Origin: an uncultured Candidatus Melainabacteria bacterium
Lineage (GTDB): Bacteria > Cyanobacteriota > Vampirovibrionia > Gastranaerophilales > Gastranaerophilaceae
NCBI GenBank assembly: GCA_934754515.1
Contig: CAKVIG010000001.1
Coordinates: forward strand, 222,605-286,604
DNA length: 64,000 bases
Direction: 5' to 3'
Position numbers and translations under genes: made by a program. The notes beneath the pieces were generated by a model that saw nothing but the letters and a program-made list of their open reading frames with translations, ran no database searches and was not told the origin of the DNA. Shown in pieces: positions 16,024-24,314 of this stretch; positions within the stretch are counted from its first letter, which is position 1; each line of letters opens with the position of its first letter.

Positions 16024-16779
16024 ATGTCAAGAATTGAAAGTTTTAAAAGAGCTTTAGCTGAAAAAAGAGCAGTAAAAATTATTGCAGGTATTGATAATTT
16101 TGACGTTGAAAGCGTTAAAAAAGTTGTTAAATCAGCTTCAAACTCAGGCGCAAGTGCTATTGATATTTGTGCTAACCCTGATATTATTGCAATGGCAAGA
16201 AGCATGACTGAATTGCCTTTATTCGTTTCTTCAGTAGAACCACAAGAATTGGCTCATGCAGTAGCTTTAGGTGCTGATGCTGTTGAACTTGGTAACTTCG
16301 ATGCTTTATACAAAAAAGGTCAAACTTTCACAGCTTCTCAAGTTCTAAGCCTTGCAAGAAGAACAAGAGAATTAGTTGGTAATGACGTATTCTTCTGCGT
16401 TACAATTCCTGGTGAATTAGAAATCAGCGAACAAATCGACTTAGCTCGTGATTTGGAAAATTTAGGCGTTGACCTAATTCAAACAGAAGGTCACTTCTCA
16501 AATGAAGCTCCTTCAAACGGCGTAAGAGGTTTGGTAGAAAGAGCTGAATTAACTATTTCTAACACAATTGAACTTTCAAGAAACATTGAATTGCCAATCA
16601 TGACAGCAACAGGTATCAACCCTACAACTGCAGCTTTGGCATTTGCAGCAGGTGCTTCTGCTATCGGTTGCGGTTCTTGCGTAAACAAACTTGATTCAGA
16701 AATCTCTATGTTAGCTGTATCAAGAAGCTTGGTTGAAATCGCTGAACGCAACGCTCAATATGTTGTTGAATTAGTTTAG
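16024..16779 (+). CDS. ycf23: Ycf23 family protein (DUF561)
   Basis: A 251-residue TIM-barrel-like protein of the Ycf23/DUF561 family, known from cyanobacteria and plastid genomes of red-lineage algae. Characteristic stretches are AVKIIAGIDNFDVESVKKVV, SAIDICANPDI, FVSSVEPQELAHAVALGAD, VELGNFDALY and LGVDLIQTEGH, ending ATGINPTTAALAFAAGAS. I start at ATG 16024 with AAGGAG ten bases upstream. The family's enzymatic role is not established. It has its own promoter and terminator. It is the strongest single clue that the host is related to Cyanobacteria. Confidence 0.9.
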   Translation: MSRIESFKRALAEKRAVKIIAGIDNFDVESVKKVVKSASNSGASAIDICANPDIIAMARSMTELPLFVSSVEPQELAHAVALGADAVELGNFDALYKKGQTFTASQVLSLARRTRELVGNDVFFCVTIPGELEISEQIDLARDLENLGVDLIQTEGHFSNEAPSNGVRGLVERAELTISNTIELSRNIELPIMTATGINPTTAALAFAAGASAIGCGSCVNKLDSEISMLAVSRSLVEIAERNAQYVVELV

Positions 16780-16801
16780 TTTTAAAATTTAAAAAATAAA
16801 T

Positions 16802-16838
16802 AAGAAGGTGGCTTTCAAATGGGAGTTACCTTCTTATT
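16802..16838 (+). terminator. Terminator after ycf23
   Basis: AAGAAGGTGGCT pairs with AGTTACCTTCTT (12 bp including G-U pairs), followed by ATTTT. Confidence 0.72.
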
Positions 16839-16861
16839 TTATGTAGATTTGTTAAAATAAA

Positions 16862-16890
16862 TTGCATTACATATTTATTTAATATACGAT
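16862..16890 (+). promoter_or_regulatory. Promoter of the first SLH gene
   Basis: TTGCAT (16862-16867), a 17-bp spacer and TACGAT (16885-16890) lie about 45 bp before the ATG; AAAGGAGG is the ribosome site. Confidence 0.5.
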
Positions 16891-16935
16891 AGGTTTAAAT
16901 CTAGGCAAAAATAGGACAAAAAAGGAGGACACTTA

Positions 16936-18072
16936 ATGTTCAAAAATCTAGTAAAAGGGTTGTTTGTTTTAAGCACACTTTTCATGCTTAATTGCCCTGC
17001 ACAAGCTTTCTACACCGATATGGATCAAAACCACTGGGCGTACCAATCTATCAAATTTTTGACAGAAGTTGGCGTTGTTGTTGGTTATCCTGATGGAACT
17101 TATAAACCTGATATCCCTGTAACAAGAGCTGAATTTGCATCTATGGCTATCAAAGCTTTAGGTCAAGAAGATGCTAACGTTACTCAAGATATCCATTTTT
17201 CTGATGTACAGCCTGATTTTTGGGCATACAATATCATCAAAAAAGCTGTATACTTTGACTTGATTCCTGATGCAAAAGATACAGATTTTAGACCTTATGA
17301 TTCTGTAACAAGAGCAGAAGCTATTACAATTGCCGTAAACGCTTTGACTACTTCACAAATAAGTGAACAAAGAGCGCAAGATATTATCGCTAAGAGTTAT
17401 GAAGATTACACTCAAATGCCTGCTTGGTTCTTGATTTCTGCAGCAAAAGCCCAATTGTTAGACTTAGTAATTGTAATGCCCGGTAACGAAGGTAAATTGG
17501 AATCAGACAGACCTGCAAACAGAGCTGAAATCGCAGCTTTATTATACAAGATGATGCAAGAAGCTAAACTTAATCCGAACGCTAAACTTGCTGAATCAAT
17601 GCAAAAAAGAACAGCAGACGGCTACATCGTTGATAACGTAAGAGTTCAAGGTTCAATTGGTATCATCCCTGCCGGTGCTATTTTCCCTATTCAAATGGAA
17701 ACAGTTGTTGGTTCACAAATTTCTAATGTAACTGACATTTATACAGCAAAAGTTCCTAAAAACATCGTTACTAAAGATAAATACCTTTTGATTGAACAAG
17801 GTAGTGATTTGAAAGGTCAAGTAAAACACATTCAAAGAGCTAAATTGTTCAAACAAAACGGCGAAGTAATTATCAAAAACGAATTGTTAGTTACACCAAA
17901 CGACCAAGCTGTAATGCTTTATGGTGTTGCAACTCTTGATCCCGGTAAAATCGGTTTCTGGAGAAGATTATTCAAGGGTGCTAAAGTGTTAACAATGCCT
18001 AACCAAATGGTTAACATCAGACTTCTTGGACCATTGAAGATTGATTTGACTAACGGTTATATTTACGAATAA
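16936..18072 (+). CDS. Exported SLH-domain protein
   Basis: A 378-residue protein with a signal peptide (MFKNLVKGLFVLSTLFMLNCPAQAF) and three S-layer homology modules at about 27-190: NHWAYQSIKFLTEVGVVVGY with VTRAEFASMAIKAL, DFWAYNIIKKAVYFDLIPD with VTRAEAITIAVNAL, and a third ending NRAEIAALLYKMM. SLH domains bind peptidoglycan-linked polymers. The C-terminal half (KRTADGYIVDNVRVQGSIG onward) looks beta-rich, with a Gly-type SH3-like stretch, and resembles that of the SLH protein at 61986-63404. It may tether the outer layers to the wall. Promoter, strong SD and terminator make it a single-gene unit. Confidence 0.88.
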   Translation: MFKNLVKGLFVLSTLFMLNCPAQAFYTDMDQNHWAYQSIKFLTEVGVVVGYPDGTYKPDIPVTRAEFASMAIKALGQEDANVTQDIHFSDVQPDFWAYNIIKKAVYFDLIPDAKDTDFRPYDSVTRAEAITIAVNALTTSQISEQRAQDIIAKSYEDYTQMPAWFLISAAKAQLLDLVIVMPGNEGKLESDRPANRAEIAALLYKMMQEAKLNPNAKLAESMQKRTADGYIVDNVRVQGSIGIIPAGAIFPIQMETVVGSQISNVTDIYTAKVPKNIVTKDKYLLIEQGSDLKGQVKHIQRAKLFKQNGEVIIKNELLVTPNDQAVMLYGVATLDPGKIGFWRRLFKGAKVLTMPNQMVNIRLLGPLKIDLTNGYIYE

Positions 18073-18094
18073 TTGTTTTAATTTAATATAATTA

Positions 18095-18123
18095 ACGGGG
18101 ACGCGCAAGCGTCCCCGTTTTTG
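18095..18123 (+). terminator. Strong terminator after the first SLH gene
   Basis: ACGGGGACGC-GCAA-GCGTCCCCGT: a 10-bp GC-rich stem with a tetraloop and T5 tail. Confidence 0.93.
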
Positions 18124-18133
18124 TACTTAATTA

Positions 18134-18260
18134 ATAACACCCTCTCCCCAACCCCTCCCCCAAGGGAGGGAGCACTTGTGTCCACCTAGCATAGATACCT
18201 CTGTTAAATGAACGACTTCAGTTCCCTCCCTTGGGGGAGGGGTTGGGGAGAGGGTGTTAT
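18134..18260. repeat. Complete palindromic repeat with 37-bp perfect inverted arms
   Basis: 18134-18170 is perfectly complementary to 18224-18260 (37 of 37). The arms start ATAACACCCTCTCCCC; the 53-bp centre contains TGAACGACTT. It has the shape of a small non-autonomous transposable element or REP-doublet; no transposase is in the window. Confidence 0.85.
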
Positions 18261-18273
18261 AAACCTCAATCAT

Positions 18274-18462
18274 CTAATCCAGTAGTGCCTCTAAAATAGC
18301 TGCATTTTTGCCTGCCATTGTATTAGCTTTTACTCTGCTTTTATACATATAACTTCTCAATGCTTCTCTAATTAATTCTGAACGAGTTCTGTTTTCTCCT
18401 TCAGCTACTTGGTCGATTCTGTCTAAAAATTCTTCGGGCATTGAAATTAGTACTCTTGCCAT
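18274..18462 (-). CDS. Ribbon-helix-helix (CopG-type) DNA-binding protein
   Basis: A 62-residue protein with a ribbon-helix-helix fold: strand RVLISMPEEFLDRIDQVAE, then RTRSELIREALRSYM. Proteins of this type are often antitoxins or plasmid copy regulators, paired with a toxin gene downstream. Here no toxin gene follows; the next leftward feature is a palindromic repeat 14 bp away. It may be an orphan antitoxin or a free-standing regulator. AAAGGAG precedes the ATG at 18462. Confidence 0.82.
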   Translation of the reverse strand: MARVLISMPEEFLDRIDQVAEGENRTRSELIREALRSYMYKSRVKANTMAGKNAAILEALLD

Positions 18463-18556
18463 TTATGTTCTCCTTTATTTTGTAATGACTTTTGATATCT
18501 TGTATATATATAAAAGTCTGATGCGGAGAAAAAATTGCCTTTTTTCTTATTAAACA

Positions 18557-19582
18557 TTAAGAAATGTTAAGCAAATAGCTTTCACAAGCACCTGTAGAAG
18601 TGTAATTTTTCAGCGTTTGAAAACTATTTTCCAAAATTGCATTTTGATTTTCAGAGTTTATAATTTTTTCAATAATTCCGTCTTGCCAAAAATAACCGTT
18701 TTCGCTATCCTTAATAATTCCTGAAATCCCGTCATTTTCTTGGCAAACGGTAATACAGCCTGACGCCATGGCTTCCAAATACACCATACCGAAGGTTTCA
18801 TTTACGCTTGGGAGTGCAAAAATATCCGCCTTTTTCATTTCTTCCAAGACTTTTGCGTGCGGTAAATACCCGAGAAAAACGGGCTTGGAAGATAGTTTCT
18901 TTAAATTCTTAAGTTCTTTTCCGTCGCCAATAATTCGAAGTTCGACGTTTAGATTTTCACATTCTTTAATCACTAAATCTACATTTTTACGCTTAATCAG
19001 GTTTGCGCAAGTCAAAACCTTTATTTTACCTGAAGGCTGCCAACTGCGTTTTATCGGCTCAAAATCAACCCCTGAAAAGCAGACAAAAGTTTTGTTTTCA
19101 TATTCAGGATAAAGTTTTAAAAATTTTTGTTTCAAGACGTTCGACCTGCAAGCAATTTTTGTGGCGTTTTTGTAAGCTTTTTCAAGTTCGGTTTTAAAAT
19201 AAATCGAATAAATCGGATTTGTTAAAACTTCTAAATCCGAAACATGCACGCCTGCTACAAAAGGCAATTGGAGTTTGTTTGCAAAAATTATACCGCTTGG
19301 CATGTGCGCAATTACAATATCAGGAGTAAATTCTGTTTTGATTTTCCTCTTGATATTACCGACAAACGGCAAGAAATAGTTTATGTTTTCTACTTTTCCA
19401 TAGATTGCGCTTTTATAAAACGGTTTTCTTCTCAAAAAAGAATTAAAAAGAAAATTTGGTTTGATTACACGGACTTCGTAATCTAATTTTTCCCATCCAT
19501 CAACGAAGTTTTTAATCGTTTTCGGCGTGAATTTTTCATCATCTTTTATCGGGTACAAATCAGTGACAACAAGGATTTTCAT
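18557..19582 (-). CDS. Glycosyltransferase, family 4 type (GT-B)
   Basis: A 341-residue GT-B enzyme. The N-terminal half begins MKILVVTDLYPIKDDEKFTP with an acceptor-binding region; the C-terminal half has KVLTCANLIKRKNVDLVI, VFLGYLPHAKVLEEMKKADI and the donor-binding segment ALPSVNETFGMVYLEAMASG. These are GT4 family marks. It would move a nucleotide-sugar unit to a glycan or lipid. Its ATG overlaps the stop of the permease at 19582-20454 by one base (TAATG), so they are translated from one message; whether the functions are linked is unclear. Confidence 0.88.
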   Translation of the reverse strand: MKILVVTDLYPIKDDEKFTPKTIKNFVDGWEKLDYEVRVIKPNFLFNSFLRRKPFYKSAIYGKVENINYFLPFVGNIKRKIKTEFTPDIVIAHMPSGIIFANKLQLPFVAGVHVSDLEVLTNPIYSIYFKTELEKAYKNATKIACRSNVLKQKFLKLYPEYENKTFVCFSGVDFEPIKRSWQPSGKIKVLTCANLIKRKNVDLVIKECENLNVELRIIGDGKELKNLKKLSSKPVFLGYLPHAKVLEEMKKADIFALPSVNETFGMVYLEAMASGCITVCQENDGISGIIKDSENGYFWQDGIIEKIINSENQNAILENSFQTLKNYTSTGACESYLLNIS

Positions 19583-20454
19583 TATATATCACCGTATTTG
19601 TTCTTTTCAAAACAAAGAATGTTAATGAGTGAAAATGCCATAACTACAATCAATAAAACTACGGCAAGAGCGGATGCGTAGCCCAAATCAAGGTTTTCAA
19701 AAGCTCGTTCATAAATATAATAAACAATTGTTTTTGTAGAATTTAAAGGCCCGCCTTTTGTCATAACATAGATTTCCGCAAAAACTTTCATCGCTGAAAT
19801 TGTACTTATTGTTGAAACAAGAGCAATTGTCGGCATAATATGTGGGATTGTAACCGTAAAATGTTTAGTCAAAAAGTTTGCGCCGTCAATATCGCAAGCT
19901 TCGTATAAATCTTGCGGTACGCTCATCAAAGACGCTAAATAAATCATCATATAATAGCCGATACCTTTCCAAATCGTTACGATTGCAACAGAAAACAACG
20001 CCCATTTGGTATCGACAAGCCAGCCAATCGGCTCAAGATGAAAAAGTGTCAGAATGTAATTTAAAATACCTTGTCCTGCATAAAGCCACTTAAAGGCAAT
20101 TGCTGCTACTACAATAGAAACGATTACAGGCAAGTAAAGCAGGATTTTATACAAGGTAATTCCGCGGATTTTTTGGTTAATAAGAATTGCTAAAAATAGC
20201 GGAAATGTTACCAAAAAAGGTACTGCGATTATTAAATACATAAAAGTATTGAACATTACTTTGTAGAAAATAGGTTCTTTAAAAAGTTTTATATAATTAT
20301 CGACTCCATTAAATGTTGGATTATAAATGCTTGATGAATAATCAAAAAAACTAAGCCCGAAGGTTTGAAAAAACGGTATAAAAAAGAACACAATCAATAC
20401 TGTAACAGCAGGAAGCAAAAATAAATATGGTGTGTATTTTTTATAGTAATTCAT
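19582..20454 (-). CDS. Sugar ABC transporter permease (MalF/UgpA type)
   Basis: A 290-residue membrane protein with six helices, of the MalF-like subfamily of binding-protein-dependent sugar permeases. The EAA loop that contacts the ATPase is EACDIDGANFLTKHFTVTIP (about 200-220). Its N-terminus is YYKKYTPYLFLLPAVTVLIV, typical for UgpA/LacF proteins. The matching MalG-type partner is not next to it; candidates lie at 32034-32840 and 41017-41862. No binding protein or ATPase gene is in this window. Start at 20454; downstream gene is a glycosyltransferase. Confidence 0.9.
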   Translation of the reverse strand: MNYYKKYTPYLFLLPAVTVLIVFFFIPFFQTFGLSFFDYSSSIYNPTFNGVDNYIKLFKEPIFYKVMFNTFMYLIIAVPFLVTFPLFLAILINQKIRGITLYKILLYLPVIVSIVVAAIAFKWLYAGQGILNYILTLFHLEPIGWLVDTKWALFSVAIVTIWKGIGYYMMIYLASLMSVPQDLYEACDIDGANFLTKHFTVTIPHIMPTIALVSTISTISAMKVFAEIYVMTKGGPLNSTKTIVYYIYERAFENLDLGYASALAVVLLIVVMAFSLINILCFEKNKYGDI

Positions 20455-20500
20455 AAGTCGATTATCTCATTTGTTGTGTTGGAGGTCAAGAGTTTTTATA

Positions 20501-20535
20501 ATGGAAAATTGAAAGTGGAAAATTGTTTTATTTCG
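20501..20535. repeat. GGAAAATTGAAAGT-type short repeat
   Basis: ATGGAAAATTGAAAGTGGAA followed by AATTGTTTTATT, one of six copies of this family in the window. Confidence 0.6.
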
Positions 20536-20580
20536 TTTTTAGATTTAATTATTTTAATATTCTTCAATCGCCATTTCCTC

Positions 20581-20609
20581 TTGTCCTTAATGCCTATTTT
20601 AGGTATAAT
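20581..20609 (+). promoter_or_regulatory. Promoter of the M16 peptidase gene
   Basis: TTGTCC (20581-20586), a 17-bp spacer and TATAAT (20604-20609); AAGAGGTG follows as ribosome site. Confidence 0.72.
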
Positions 20610-20630
20610 GAACTCAAATAAGAGGTGTTT

Positions 20631-21956
20631 ATGAAGAAATCGTTAATAAAATATCCGTTTTTAACAAAAGAAGTTGAGATTTATGAAAGAGAAAACGGGC
20701 ATAAAATTGTACTTGCACACAAAGAAGGTGGAATGGTTAATATTTCGTCTTGGGTAAAAACAGGTTCAATTAATGAAAACGATAAAAATAACGGTATTTC
20801 ACACTTTTTGGAACACCTTATGTTTAAAGGAACACACAAACACAAAGCCGGTGAGTTTGACAGAATTCTTGAAGCAAAAGGTGCAATCGTGAATGCTGCA
20901 ACTTGGAAGGATTACACTTTTTATTACGTAACTTTGCCAAAAGGCGAAGACAACGAAAACTTCTATACAGCAATTGATTTACACGCTGATATGATGACAG
21001 ACCCTGTTGTTCCTGATTATGAAATGGGCGCACCGTTCGATGTAAACGATAAAACAGTTACCGACAAGCGTGAACGTCACGTTGTAATTGAAGAAATTAG
21101 AATGCGTAAAGATCAGCCTTGGACAAAGGTTTATAACGCAACAAACAACGCGATGTATACAAATCATCCGTATAAACGCGATGTAATCGGTACTCCTGAA
21201 ATTATTTCTCAAGTTAAGCAAGAAGAAATAATGGAGTATTATAGAACTTTTTATTCACCTAAAAATGTTACTACTATTGTTGTTGGTGACTTCAATTCGG
21301 AAGAAATCTTGCCAAGACTTGTAGAGGCATTTGATTGGGGAGAAAGACCTGAACCGCCTGAACGTAATATTCTACCTGATAAACCTGTTCCGCAACAAGT
21401 TTATATAGAAAACGAAGCGCATATCAATTCATCATTTTTGATGTTTGGATTTTTGGGTGCTTTAGCTAAAGATTTAAAAAATGTGATTATGCTTGAAATG
21501 CTCGCTATTATTTTAGGTGAAGGTACAAGTTCAAGACTGTATGTTAATTTAGTTGAAAATATGGAAGAACAAATTTTCAACATGATTGATGCTGAGTGTT
21601 ATACATTTAGAGATGGTTGCAATTTCTTCGTACAAGCTAATTTTAATCCTCAATATAAAGAAAAAGCTATTGAATTAATTAAAACTGAGCTTGAAAACTT
21701 ACAATCAGGTATAACCGAAAAAGAACTTAATAAAGCTAAAAAGAAACTAAAATCACGCTTTGCTTGTGAAGTTGAAACAGTTTCTGATATCGGTGAAACA
21801 ATCGGATATTATATGACTGTATGCGATGATTTGTCTATTGCAGAAGAATATCTTCCAATTTGTGAAGAAATCACTTGTAAGGATTTGGAAGACGCAGTAA
21901 AGAAATACTTAGACTTGAATCATGCAGTAATTTCAGTGCTTGTACCTAAAAAATAA
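20631..21956 (+). CDS. M16 family zinc peptidase
   Basis: A 441-residue pitrilysin-family peptidase, as in mitochondrial processing peptidase and bacterial YmxG/PqqL relatives. The inverted zinc motif HFLEH is at 58-62, in NGISHFLEHLMFKGT, and the third ligand Glu lies in the VVIEEIRMRKDQP helix, so the catalytic domain looks intact. The C-terminal half is the inactive homologous domain. An insertion around PDYEMGAPFDVNDKTVTDKR is unusual. ATG 20631 follows AGAGGTG; an upstream in-frame GTG is less likely. It acts on small peptides or presequences; the substrate is unknown. Confidence 0.9.
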   Translation: MKKSLIKYPFLTKEVEIYERENGHKIVLAHKEGGMVNISSWVKTGSINENDKNNGISHFLEHLMFKGTHKHKAGEFDRILEAKGAIVNAATWKDYTFYYVTLPKGEDNENFYTAIDLHADMMTDPVVPDYEMGAPFDVNDKTVTDKRERHVVIEEIRMRKDQPWTKVYNATNNAMYTNHPYKRDVIGTPEIISQVKQEEIMEYYRTFYSPKNVTTIVVGDFNSEEILPRLVEAFDWGERPEPPERNILPDKPVPQQVYIENEAHINSSFLMFGFLGALAKDLKNVIMLEMLAIILGEGTSSRLYVNLVENMEEQIFNMIDAECYTFRDGCNFFVQANFNPQYKEKAIELIKTELENLQSGITEKELNKAKKKLKSRFACEVETVSDIGETIGYYMTVCDDLSIAEEYLPICEEITCKDLEDAVKKYLDLNHAVISVLVPKK

Positions 21957-21965
21957 TAATTTCTA

Positions 21966-22166
21966 TTACTTAATTTTAGGTTCGCCATTCATAAGTTTTA
22001 GAACTTCGACAACTCTTGGCATTTGGCAGTCAAAAGAATAATGAGCTTTTCTAATAGAACACTCTTTGCAGTTACCATTAAGTTTGTAGCATTCAATTGC
22101 TTGTTCTGTCCAATTTTTTGTGATTGATTCAGACATTGCAGGCTGAACGAGAACTTGATTTAACAT
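21966..22166 (-). CDS. Small Cys-rich protein, paralogue of 36807-37034
   Basis: A 66-residue protein with the pattern WTxxAIxCYKL-x3-CxxC-x3-KA...C-x-M-x3-V-x-E/V-L-x4-G-x-P, shared with the protein at 36807-37034. The four cysteines (CYKL, CKECS, DCQM) suggest a zinc site, perhaps a tiny DNA- or RNA-binding protein; the family is not known to me. GGGGAGAG is eight bases before the ATG at 22166. The ribosome site lies in the loop and the ATG in the stem of a 12-bp inverted repeat (22160-22203), so translation or transcription is likely controlled. Confidence 0.72.
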   Translation of the reverse strand: MLNQVLVQPAMSESITKNWTEQAIECYKLNGNCKECSIRKAHYSFDCQMPRVVEVLKLMNGEPKIK

Positions 22167-22203
22167 TTACACACTCTCCCCATAGTAAGATTGTAAATGT
22201 TAA
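22160..22203 (-). promoter_or_regulatory. Leader hairpin or operator over the start of the Cys-rich gene
   Basis: TTAACATTTACA (22160-22171) and TGTAAATGTTAA (22192-22203) are perfect 12-bp inverted repeats 20 bp apart. In the leftward mRNA the GGGGAGAG site is in the loop and the AUG in the stem. Confidence 0.55.
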
Positions 22204-22235
22204 TATTCAATTTAACATCATTCAAATATATGATT

Positions 22236-23231
22236 TTATACAGGATTATCAAGACAAAGTCTGTTAAAATAATTTTTAACCAATGCTGTACGTTCGTTCG
22301 GGTCTTTAACCCTATATTGGATATCATCAAGCTTATTCAATATTTCACTTGCAGGAACATTGAATTTGCATTTAGTAAGAGCTTTTTTCCACAATGTATA
22401 ATCTTCTTTAGTATCAGCATGAAGTAAACTTGCTCTGTCGGCTGCAATAATAAGTTTCTTAAAAATTGTTCTTACATACTTAATTTTGTTACCTGCATCA
22501 GGAGCTTCATAATCTTTTGTCGCTCTTACAAGAAATACTTCAAACAATTTTGCAGTTGTATTGGCATACGATTTATCATACATTGTATCAATTTCATCTA
22601 CCAAATATAATTTGCCGGAATGAGCAACAACATTGTTTGGATTGATTGAATCAAAAAGACAATATTTGTGAGGACCGAGTTTTACTTCATTAAGTCTTGC
22701 AATATCTTGAGCGAAATCGTTGTAGCTGCCTTGCGTAATTTTCGCAAAACGAGGTAAATACTTTTCTCTATAGTACCTGTTTACTCCTCCTTTTCCGACT
22801 TTTTGAGCAAAATGTTCAGGAACGCCGGCAGGAACATGGTGTCCAACATTCTTCAGAATTTGAAAATTGCCTAATTTGACTATAGCTTCTCCAAAATAAT
22901 TATGTAAGCTTTTAAACAATCCTTCTCCAAAACTAGGTTTTTCAGGTAAATCTTGCGGATTAATCTTTTCACCGAGAGGAATTCTTGCTACATACTTTTT
23001 GGTAATCTTGTAAACCGCATTATGACTGCCTTCTTCTATATATTTTTCAGGGGTGAGGACATCATTCACAGCTTTTTTGATTTTGCTTGATAGTTCTAAC
23101 ATATCACCATCAGTAAGAGAACTTTTTCTCAAAGCATTATCAATAGCGGTTTGCAGGTTTCTTGAGTTGCCTTGAAAATTTGGTTGATAATTATTATAAT
23201 TTTTAAATTGAGGGGTAGATAAGATATTCAT
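22236..23231 (-). CDS. NFQG-tagged protein with kinase-like features
   Basis: A 331-residue protein beginning MNILSTPQFKNYNNYQPNFQG, with the box at 18-21. After about residue 60 it has kinase-like elements: EEGSHNAVYKITKKYVARIP resembles a glycine-rich loop with the lysine strand, and LFDSINPNNVVAHSGKLYL followed by VDEID resembles the catalytic loop Asn and the metal-binding Asp of small-molecule or atypical kinases. A canonical HRD is not seen. It could be a divergent kinase, or a pseudokinase. No export signal of a standard type is present. Nothing in the neighbouring genes indicates its target. Confidence 0.6.
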   Translation of the reverse strand: MNILSTPQFKNYNNYQPNFQGNSRNLQTAIDNALRKSSLTDGDMLELSSKIKKAVNDVLTPEKYIEEGSHNAVYKITKKYVARIPLGEKINPQDLPEKPSFGEGLFKSLHNYFGEAIVKLGNFQILKNVGHHVPAGVPEHFAQKVGKGGVNRYYREKYLPRFAKITQGSYNDFAQDIARLNEVKLGPHKYCLFDSINPNNVVAHSGKLYLVDEIDTMYDKSYANTTAKLFEVFLVRATKDYEAPDAGNKIKYVRTIFKKLIIAADRASLLHADTKEDYTLWKKALTKCKFNVPASEILNKLDDIQYRVKDPNERTALVKNYFNRLCLDNPV

Positions 23232-23275
23232 ACATTAAGAAAAACTCGTAAAAAAATAATTTGCTAATGAATATA

Positions 23276-24217
23276 TTAATAAATAAAATTAATTATAACG
23301 CCTGAAATAATACTTATTAGAAGCAAAATCAAAACAATTTTCATCGTGTCTTTAAAATCATTATTCTTTAATAATACTAACAATCCCAATCCTGCATTTG
23401 ATAAAAGTCCGCTCATAACTGCACCAAAAGAAATTGCTCCTTTAATCAACATCATTGTCAGACCGATTGATACTGCGCAATTAGGAATCAAACCGACAAA
23501 AGCCGCAATTACGGGCTGGATAAATTTGCTGCCACTTATCAAATTATCAACATCCACGTTAGCTAAAAAGTAATTCAGAATGAGTGTTATAACGAGAATA
23601 AACGCAAAAACATTCACTGTGTGTAGAATAGGATGAATAATAAGTTCACGCTTGCTGCCGTGTTCAATATCGTGTTTGCAGCAACCTTCTTCGACAATAT
23701 CAATTTCTTTTGTGTCTTCAACAACTTTTTGAGGAACAAGAAAATCAATCAGATATCCCATTAAAATCCCGATAAACAGCTTTATACCGACAATTGGAAC
23801 AATCAAATAGACTTTTGCAGGGGTTGCCAGAAGTATTGGAATGGTTTCATCGGAAGTTGCTAAATATACGGCAATCAAACATCCGCGAGTAATTATTCTA
23901 TTAGAATACAAGCTGCTTGCAATAACAGAAAACCCGCATTGTGGAATAATAGAAGCAATTGCGCCAATCAGTACTCCGCTTTTACCTGATTTTTTAAGGA
24001 GTGCATTAATTCTGTCTGCGTGATAGAATTCCAAAATCTCAATTATCACAAAAACAATAAATAAGAACGGCAAAAGGTGAATACTGTCGCAAATTGCATC
24101 TAGCGCCCAATCTGCTATAGGAAGCTTTTCTACCAAAGCATCCACAGGGGCAAAAAGGCTCTCATACAATCCGTTAATCTTTTCTAATAATGAAATTAGC
24201 ATACTGTCATTTAACAA
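23276..24217 (-). CDS. Putative 10-TM heavy-metal exporter (ArsP_2/SO_0444-like)
   Basis: A 313-residue polytopic membrane protein. The conserved first half carries HLLPFLFIVFVIIEILEFYH, IASIIPQCGFSVIASSLYSN and ATSDETIPILLATP; the second half repeats the theme with AFVGLIPNCAVSIGLTMM. These are features of the family of putative ten-helix metal exporters related to ArsP. Between the halves a cytoplasmic loop carries EEGCCKHDIEHGS, a Cys/His cluster that could sense or pass on a metal. The substrate (arsenic, copper or zinc) cannot be decided. It is a single leftward gene downstream of the kinase-like gene's promoter side. Confidence 0.8.
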   Translation of the reverse strand: MLNDSMLISLLEKINGLYESLFAPVDALVEKLPIADWALDAICDSIHLLPFLFIVFVIIEILEFYHADRINALLKKSGKSGVLIGAIASIIPQCGFSVIASSLYSNRIITRGCLIAVYLATSDETIPILLATPAKVYLIVPIVGIKLFIGILMGYLIDFLVPQKVVEDTKEIDIVEEGCCKHDIEHGSKRELIIHPILHTVNVFAFILVITLILNYFLANVDVDNLISGSKFIQPVIAAFVGLIPNCAVSIGLTMMLIKGAISFGAVMSGLLSNAGLGLLVLLKNNDFKDTMKIVLILLLISIISGVIINFIY

Positions 24218-24314
24218 TAAAAAAGAAGATTAGTCAAAAATGAAATACCCACTTCGGTTATTGCTTCTCGTATTATAATGATGTAAAAAATAAGAATAAA
24301 GAAAGGAGATTTAT

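Noticed and set aside
18274..18462. A complete toxin-antitoxin pair with the ribbon-helix-helix gene
   Set aside because: No toxin-sized frame follows or precedes on the same strand; the neighbours are a palindromic repeat and a glycosyltransferase.
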